Positions 57,421 through 64,000 of a stretch of DNA of 64,000 nucleotides are shown piece after piece. The position numbers were made by a program, and so were the translations under genes. The stretch comes from Aulostomus chinensis (taxonomy: Eukaryota > Chordata > Actinopteri > Syngnathiformes > Aulostomidae): NCBI GenBank assembly GCA_037954235.1, contig JBBMOA010000019.1, positions 17,423,805 through 17,487,804 of the forward strand. The letters run 5' to 3'. The notes beneath the pieces are model-generated. The model was not told the origin of the DNA and did not search any database. It saw nothing but the letters and a program-made list of their open reading frames with translations. Within the stretch, counting starts at the first letter, position 1. Each line of letters opens with the position of its first letter.

Positions 57421-59065
57421 CAAAGAAAAGCTGCAAATACTCATGTTTGCACAGCTGTTAAAGAGGCAAACGGATAAAAAGCAAATACTGAAAAAAAAAA
57501 CTGCCTGTTTCGCTGAAGTCAGTTAAAGTCAGCATCTCAATTCTAGCTGTTGTCATCAGCACCTTCTACACAGCACTTTCAATACGGGACTATTGTGACA
57601 CTTGGGACACACTAGTGCCTGGTCAATTTGGTGCGCATCCATATAGACCGGATTGGCCGTGTCTGTCGGGAGTAGGTCGGATGAAGGTGTGGGTCCTGGC
57701 CGCTGCGCTAGCGCCTCTTCTGGTCAACCAGAGCACTTCTTCAGTGCACTATGTTCCCCTGGTGAAACTCCTTGCTGTCAGGTGAAAAGATCGGGTTGAT
57801 GACGTTAAACGTGAATCATACGGTCAAGCCGAGAGCAGTAGAGGGGGTGAAACAACTGGCACAGCCTGGTAGGGTGTATTCAGCTATCACTAAATCCCAC
57901 CCCCTTCGTGGTACTCTGATCACTTAGACAAATTGGCGCAGTGACCCAAGAACTATGGATGCTGTCAGAACATAATCGAGACACTGAGGCTCTGTTGTAA
58001 TGTTTCAGAGTGGCATTTATCCCATGTGCATGATTTTACTGTTTTTTTTAACTTATACACAAAGTCAACCTGGATGCAGGTCAAAGTTAAAAATGCTTGT
58101 CTATTGCATTTGAGTTGAGGATGTCAGGATGAGTGTTGCGTGGCATCTACCAGCTGTGATGCATTCATGGGCGGGTCTTAACAACAGGTCAGTTGCTACA
58201 ATCGAGGAGAAGAATGGATCGAAAGCAAAGAAACCTATATTTTTGTAAGTGTACAGAGTTGCTGAAGAGCAGCGCAGCAGATTGTTTTGCCTGTGATCTT
58301 GCAGCTGTGATCCTGGAACAGAGGAACCGCTCATTCACACCAGGACACGGTGGAGATTACACTCCACCCGTCCGTTGTGGAACGCCAGGATTTCACATAA
58401 ATTCACACTCTACCAGGGCATTATGCCTGGTTTTGTGAGGTTCTGTGTAGATCGGGCAGTCGTTCTTCCAGTGCTGTTGTGGAATCTCTGTGTGGCTATA
58501 GTGAGATCTCTGTTGTGTCTCAGCGAAGCAGAGCCACAGAGTGGGAGGAACTCCCGCATCCCTGCCCAGCCTGGAGCCCTACACACAGTCCACATCTCTC
58601 CACATTCATAATGAATGGACCGGCTCCACAACAAATACGCACATCAGCCCAAAATGGTTGGTTACTTGTTTGCTCTGGGCCAATTTATAAGGCCTCTTAA
58701 TGCTGCTTGGCTCTGACAGTTTAAATGTAGATTTACTCAGCTGTGATGGCGAGATATTCGTGTAGATGATCTGTCAACCTGTAACTAAACCACTGTGTGT
58801 GTTTGAATTTATCTCATGCATGCAGTTGAGATCCTGCGTTCTTAGTCAATATCAGAGGCATTTCTGATCCCAATCAGACCTTGTTTTTCTTATTTCATCA
58901 TCACGCTCTTGTCAGCCTCTTCAGCCCGGGATTAACTTCTTTCAAGCCTCAACCCCACATCTCCTCACCAATATTACGTGTCCCGTAGGCTGGAATGCTC
59001 CATTGATCTGTGAGGTGTCCGTCTGCACCTGCTGAATCATGTACTCTCATGCACAGCACATGTAA

Positions 59066-59066
<1 letters not shown>
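57421..59066. other. non-coding sequence; possible unclassified repeat at 57.59-57.96 kb
   Basis: The part 57590-57960 has a CpG-containing, non-AT-rich texture unlike its surroundings and contains CTGGTGAAACTCCTTGCTGTC, which reads like a dispersed fish repeat. I could not find termini or a family. Frames at 58193-58700 on both strands lack domains. Confidence 0.33.

Positions 59067-59113
<47 letters not shown>
59067..59113. repeat. (GT)n microsatellite
   Basis: About 23 GT units. Confidence 0.98.
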
Positions 59114-59115
<2 letters not shown>

Positions 59116-59339
59116 ATACACACATGGCTCAATGCCACAGGCAAAGTCACACATAAGTGAGCAGGCCTGTCTGTGTATGGTGATTTGGCGTGAAATGGGA
59201 CAGGTCATGGACATGGAGGCAGCACACGGGCAGATGTTGTCTAGGTCGATGCGATCTATGGAGTACAATTTGCACATATTAGGCACTGATGCCCTTCTTG
59301 CCTGAAGCAGCGCAGGTTCACATCAAATCAATGTTCAAG
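59114..59339. other. non-coding sequence, nothing recognised
   Basis: Unique DNA between a GT array and a candidate regulatory block. Confidence 0.45.
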
Positions 59340-59450
59340 GTCCTGAAGCTAAACAAGCTTCAAATTGACCTGTAGGCTCATAATCACGTCAATAATTCAG
59401 AGTGATTGATGCTCGTTGCAAACGCCAGGAAATCACAACAGTTAAAAAAG
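59340..59450. promoter_or_regulatory. candidate regulatory block with PBX-HOX-like site
   Basis: Short complex block with CGTCAATAATTCAG at about 59386-59399 and TGATTGAT at 59403-59410, the classical PBX-HOX octamer, followed by CGTTGCAAACGCC. Enhancer-like by motif clustering only. Confidence 0.35.
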
Positions 59451-60908
59451 CTTCAGCATCATCTGTCTTCTGTTCAGTTAATTTTTGTGACACACCTCTG
59501 AACGTTTTGTGTGTGGGCTGAGTGCCCTCTGTAGGCTAACAGCTATTTAGTCTAGTGCTGATGGTAAATGGGATCTTGGGGTCAGCAGTCCTCTCTCCGG
59601 CCCTCAGGCCTGACTGAAGGCTGCTTTTGCTGGACGTATGCAGTGAAATCTTGTGTAATCAAGCAGCTGGAAGGTCCTTGTCGAGAGGATTTAGCAGAAT
59701 GTGGCAGGTGCCAATCTGACTGCAATCAGGATTTAAGCGGCCTCTGCTCCTGATGGCACTCCGTAACGTTAACGTGAGCTGATGCTTGGAGACTAATCAC
59801 AGTCATTCATGTGGGTTCTTGCACAGCAGCCTACTCGTGCCATACAAAGTGTCAGGAAGCAACACATGCTATTAGATTTGCTCTGCTCTCTCTTTCACTT
59901 CCTCACATATGACTCGTGCTTATTGGATTAATTTCTTCTCCTTTATTTTTCATTGCACTCATTTCAACGAGTTCAACAAAGAAATGTAGAATGTTTGAAG
60001 TACTCAAGGACACAAATAAGCACAAGCTTGATCATTGGTACTTTGGCAAAACAGCTCTTGTCTTCTGTTTTTGTTTGTGTGGTTGAAGAAAATGGCGTTG
60101 ACAATTTTCAACAAACCCGGTGGGCGTGTGATGCATATTGGCCCAGAGAATAATCCATCACATTTGGGAATCTTTTAGTTATTGCTCCTCCTGGTGGCAA
60201 CAGGAAACGGCACGTTGATTTTTGTTTCAATATGCCGCTCCTAGTGGGTCCAAACTCTTAACCTTGTTGATGGGTTATGGTAAAGACGCTGAGTTTTTGG
60301 AATGGTATTACCACGACGAAGCGGCCAATTTTGATATTTCGCTACGAACACTAAACTGTTCAACTGGACTCCACATGGTCAGACCCAGCCTGGATGCAGG
60401 AAGTGATATTTGGACCGCGGTGTATGCAGAAGTCTGCTAATTCATGCAAAATTTAGACTGCAGGGTCCCATCCTAGTACCAGGGGCTGAGCGTTTGCCTT
60501 AGCAGAAGTATACGTTCTTTCTAGGTACTACTTTGATCAACTTTATGCTGCAAGTTAAACTTTAACTAAATTTGCAGTGCCGGCAAGTATCTGGCAGTAG
60601 TTTCTTTTTTGTTATAAAGTTTTACCAAAGTTGCTGTTTCTTTGTATTTGTGAGCATTTGCCAAGACCATGCATGGATCAAGTTTGAATGAATGGTGAGA
60701 TTCAAAAACATTGCTGGCTGGATGAATCATGTGACTGTACCTGCTTTATAGCCTTTGTAGTATATGTAAGTATTTTGGACTTGTGTGTTGGATACAGAAA
60801 GAGAAACTGTGAACGGTGCATTTGAAACAAGCGGCTGAGACCAAAGGCAGAGAATAAGAGAAGGCCTGTAAAAGGCAGGAACTCCCGGAGGCAGTGGGGC
60901 AGTGGGAT

Positions 60909-60909
<1 letters not shown>
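59451..60909. other. non-coding sequence, nothing firmly recognised
   Basis: A 72-codon plus-strand frame at 60222-60440 translates to mixed, protein-like sequence but has no recognisable family. The preceding CTCCTCCTGGTGGC phrase (60184-60197) resembles a dispersed fish repeat, so the frame may lie in one. Confidence 0.38.

Positions 60910-60975
<66 letters not shown>
60910..60975. repeat. (CA)n microsatellite
   Basis: About 33 CA units; explains three overlapping Val-Cys frames on the minus strand. Confidence 0.98.
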
Positions 60976-60978
<3 letters not shown>

Positions 60979-61259
60979 GCTCAGCCGTTCCTCCTCTGTC
61001 TGTCTATTATTGATGTTGGGCACGCAGGGTTCCCACTCAGCCATCTGTTCTGAGCTCCGTGCCTCTTTTGCTTCATGCCCACTACTTTGGCAGGCTGGCA
61101 CAAGCAAACCAATGTTGTCCTATCAAAGTGTGAAAACTTCATAAATATATCACCCAACGTGGGAGTTGACTGTCGGAGGAGGAACCTGGAGAGAAACATG
61201 CATAGGAAGTAATTTAGGGATTTTTGTTGGAGGACGTTCAGCATTGATTAGAAGCAGTC

Positions 61260-61490
61260 AGGACTGATTTGCTTGGGTGTGTTTTTGAGAGGGACTGTCG
61301 ATAGATCTCCTGGATTCAGATCCTAATCACATCACAGCCCTGCCCTCCTGCCGCTGCTGATTTGATTTGACTCAGAACTGATGAACATGCATATTCAGGA
61401 ACGCCCCTGTTGCCGAGGGTAACCAGGTCCTGGCCCAGCTTCTGGTTGGCTGCACCCGGAGGTGACACTTAAATTGTCCCCAGCTGGGAC
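61260..61490. promoter_or_regulatory. candidate regulatory element with perfect RFX X-box
   Basis: Complex GC-moderate block holding GTTGCCGAGGGTAAC at 61409-61423. It fits the RFX consensus GTNRCC-N(0-3)-RGYAAC at every position, with a 3-base spacer. Nearby are CCTAATCAC (about 61322), a GATTTGATTTGAC stretch (about 61360) and a CAGCTGGGACGG end. RFX factors drive ciliary and some neural genes, where X-boxes usually sit in promoters; here no gene start is visible, so a distal element is the inference. Confidence 0.42.
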
Positions 61491-61590
61491 GGAGGCCACA
61501 TGTGGTGAGTCTGGGGATGTGTAAGGGTGGTGAATGTTTGCAAACACTTGGCCTCCTTCATAGTTAATCCATGGGTGTGCTGCTTATCCC

Positions 61591-61630
61591 CACACGCACG
61601 CGCACGCACGCACGCACGCACGCACGCACA
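61591..61630. repeat. (CGCA)n microsatellite
   Basis: About nine CGCA units. CpG-rich alternating tract with Z-DNA propensity. Confidence 0.95.
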
Positions 61631-61869
61631 TAAACATGTTGTGTAGTAAATGGGCCATGAATGTTGCATGCTACTCGCGTGCAGAAATTGAGAGCATCAG
61701 CGAGGCCGTCTGGCTTGACATGTGTGTTCACTTACACACTTCTGTCTGAAAGAGAGGGTCAGATGAGGGGTAGCCAGGGGCTCGGGGGGGGGGTGGTGGT
61801 GACTAAGGTAAAGTATTTCTTTGGAGCTTTAGAAACCCAAATTCTCACAAAAGGCAAGTCACACTACTC

Positions 61870-61913
<44 letters not shown>
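61870..61913. repeat. (GT)n-(GA)n compound microsatellite
   Basis: Ten GT units pass directly into about twelve GA units. On the other strand it yields a Ser-Leu rich spurious frame. Confidence 0.97.
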
Positions 61914-61914
<1 letters not shown>

Positions 61915-62279
61915 CTCCTTCATATACCAAAAGGGGTGAAAGAAGCTTTATTCTCTGGCTGGCCCCAGCATTAAGACCCCCGGGGGGAGTAGGAGATGAG
62001 AGGGAAATTAATAATGTGTAAAGACTCAAAGGCTTTGACAGAAGCGAAAGATCAGAAGAGGGGTGAAGAGAGTACATTAGAGGAGCAGAAGGAGCAGGAA
62101 GGGCTGCAGAAACACTGGCGGGGAGGGAGGCAGATGAAGATATTTGGCTCCAAAAAAGGGGGTTTATAACATCTCAGTAGTTACAGTAAAAGTACATTTC
62201 AGTGAATATCGGATGAGAAACTCATTTCAGTATCACTTGCCTGGATGTGTGAGTCTTCCTCCGAGCAGTTCAATGAAAC
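61914..62279. other. non-coding sequence, nothing recognised
   Basis: Purine-rich (AGAGG, GAAGG) unique DNA. Confidence 0.45.
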
Positions 62280-62455
62280 CCAACGCTGTTATGTAATCAC
62301 ATCTACTTTGTCTGCAATTAAGCCGCTCCACTCTGAAGAGATAAATAAGAGACTGACATTGAAGCACTTGTCACAATGTGAGAACGCATTTTGACTTTCT
62401 CAGCTCTCTGAAAACAGATTGCAAATTAGCATGTGCCACTGACGCCTGTGAGGGC
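62280..62455. promoter_or_regulatory. weak candidate conserved non-coding element
   Basis: Contains GTCTGCAATTAAGCCGC near 62309-62325, AGATAAATAAGAG near 62339-62351, CACAATGTGAG near 62373 and GATTGCAAATTAGCATG near 62418-62434. Short and untested. Confidence 0.3.
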
Positions 62456-63916
62456 GGGGGGTGGGGGGCGGGGATCACGAATTGCTAACACGCCACAGAC
62501 ACGTTTCTGACGTCATGTTAATTCTAACTTGAAATGGGAGGGGGAAAAAAGGACAAACTCCATAATGTTGAGGAAACTCCAGACGTACATTGAATAGACT
62601 CCACTGGCCGCCCCGTGTAGTCTCAGCCCTGTCGGCCAAGCAGGCCTCAGCTGGGCTCAAACCTGTCTGGGTCTGTGCCAGCAGCTGTACTGTCCAGCTG
62701 GGTCCCAGCAGACCTGACCACAGCTGAGCATGTGCCTGTCTGTCTAATTAGGAGTTTTACATTTATATTGTGCTGTCCAGTTGTTTTCATGTATAAATTA
62801 TATCACAAAGACAACGTGGGAGTCCTGAGAGGTCATTAAACCCCCTCCACCCCCCCTGCAGTATGTGTGTCACACTCCTGCGCCTGACAGCCACGTGTGT
62901 GCCCAGTCCTGCAATAATAGAGTTCCATTGATTTTTGTCTTATCCTGTCCCTCAGGCAAAACCTGGTATTTTACTGTGTAGTATTAAAATAAATAAAAGT
63001 GTATTTTGCCTTTGAAGTACGCATGAGAGGCTCACATAGACACTCCTCTCCCTCCTGTGTTTCAGCGTGGTTTCAGCTACAAACAGACGTGCTGTATGTG
63101 ACGTAGCTGTGACTTTTGTTTGGTAGGAGCTCAAACAGAATATAGTCCGACCTGCCTGGGTGTGCTTTGCTTCAGGACAAGCCGCCTTTTATCTCCTTTT
63201 CAGTTTCATTTGTCCGCCAGCGTGGAGTTTGATTTATTGTGTGGGCCACCCTCAGCTAAAGTAAAACCGCCCTCTCCTGTAAGACCTGTGCTGGGTCACG
63301 TTGTCCCATGGTGGGCTGGTCCTGTCCTGACTGTGGCCTCAGTGGATCAATAATGAGCATTACAGTTGCTGACACCATTTAACCCATGAAACATTTTAAT
63401 GATGATTTTCGTGACATTTCTACATAGTTTTCCAAAAGTGTTATTATGTGATGTATTATACATCTGTTACTATTTAGTTTCACATGTTTTTCAATTTTAG
63501 AAGTTGTTGTTGTTCATAAAAAAAGAATTAATTTCTTACTCAATTGAAAGTCATAATAACAAAGGTATTGGAACAAATGAGAAAACGAGGGTTCAGTACA
63601 TCCATTGGCACTGTTCGGTATGTACTCTACCTGCTGTACTGTCTCGTAAGACTCAAGTGTTTGACCGTGTTTGTGTGGATGTGCATGTCTGTGTTATTAC
63701 GTATTCTACTTTACATTTGTAAGTGTTTTGTGTATAACTCTTCACCTTTTGTTCATGCATTGTTCATTGGAAAAAAGACAGAATAATTAAAAAACAAAGG
63801 ATCAGTGCTCGGTCCTGCAGGACTCTGGAATCCCACTCCTAATTTAGTCCTCGATTTTAGGCCAATAAGATGGGGAAAAAAGCCTGAACAAATAATGGTG
63901 TCTGGTGCCATATGTG
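62456..63916. other. non-coding sequence, nothing recognised
   Basis: G-rich tract at 62452-62473, then unique DNA. Frames of 60-80 codons at 63120-63786 lack domains. Confidence 0.45.
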
Positions 63917-63934
63917 CCCCCCCCCCCCCCCCCC
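63917..63934. repeat. poly-C homopolymer (18 C)
   Basis: Eighteen C followed by ATCCCC. Confidence 0.9.
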
Positions 63935-63970
63935 ATCCCCAGGTTGCAGCATTGCCAGGTGGGCAGAATG

Positions 63971-64000
63971 CCATCCATCCATCCATCCATCCATCCATCC
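63971..64000. repeat. (ATCC)n repeat, cut by the window end
   Basis: At least seven CATC units run off the window. By analogy with 43.75 kb, this may be the antisense tail of another SINE or LINE copy that continues beyond the window; only the array is visible. Confidence 0.9.

Noticed and set aside
60222..60440. 72-codon frame with plausible amino-acid mix
   Set aside because: No family recognised, and it may lie within a dispersed repeat.

Overview
The window looks like a gene-poor stretch of a teleost fish genome, most likely a percomorph. The evidence is the very high density of (CA)n/(GT)n microsatellites, long G/C homopolymers, (ATCC)n/(ATGG)n tails, a tRNA-derived SINE whose 3' part is the common fish 'CCGCCTCTCGCCCAATG...GGGATAGGCTCCAG' tail, and degraded LINE fragments of the RTE-like and L2/Rex1-like kinds. 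There are no Shine-Dalgarno-led genes, operons, CRISPR arrays or other prokaryotic signals. The species cannot be named from the sequence alone.

I find no protein-coding gene I can defend. The longest open frames are either translated microsatellites (runs of Val-Cys or His-Thr) or frames of 100-175 codons with no recognisable domain, which is about what chance yields in 64 kb. The window is therefore best read as intergenic DNA or the inside of a very large intron.

Layout. 1-8.5 kb: unique sequence with candidate conserved non-coding elements (CNEs) at about 1.1-1.4, 3.1-3.3 and 4.1-4.4 kb, a purine-rich tract and a 22-base poly-G. 8.5-18.4 kb: long CA/GT arrays alternating with unique, TAAT-rich blocks (10.9-11.25, 15.8-16.06 and 17.3-17.6 kb). 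18.4-18.7 kb: a SINE lodged in a CA array. 20.9-21.5 and 28.07-28.48 kb: two antisense, internally deleted fragments of one RTE-like LINE family. 24.6-24.95 kb: a homeodomain-motif-rich CNE candidate. 30-41 kb: microsatellite-rich, with a 5'-truncated SINE tail at 39.4 kb and a CNE candidate at 40.5-41.1 kb. 43.7-44.1 kb: a SINE tail nested in an L2/Rex1-like LINE fragment with a matching target-site duplication. 46.9-48.3 kb: the strongest regulatory candidates, including a near-consensus SOX-OCT composite site beside a PBX-HOX-like site. 52.1-52.5 kb: a CNE candidate containing a strong splice-acceptor-like signal. 55.6-56.5 kb: dispersed repeats and a full-length SINE with flanking duplications. 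57.2-64 kb: further CNE candidates, one with a perfect RFX X-box, ending in an (ATCC)n array.

My overall interpretation is inference: a developmental-regulator gene desert or giant intron, in which short enhancer-like islands are separated by rapidly changing microsatellite and retroposon DNA. Every CNE call rests on base composition and motif content only, because no alignment was possible; each is given low to moderate confidence.
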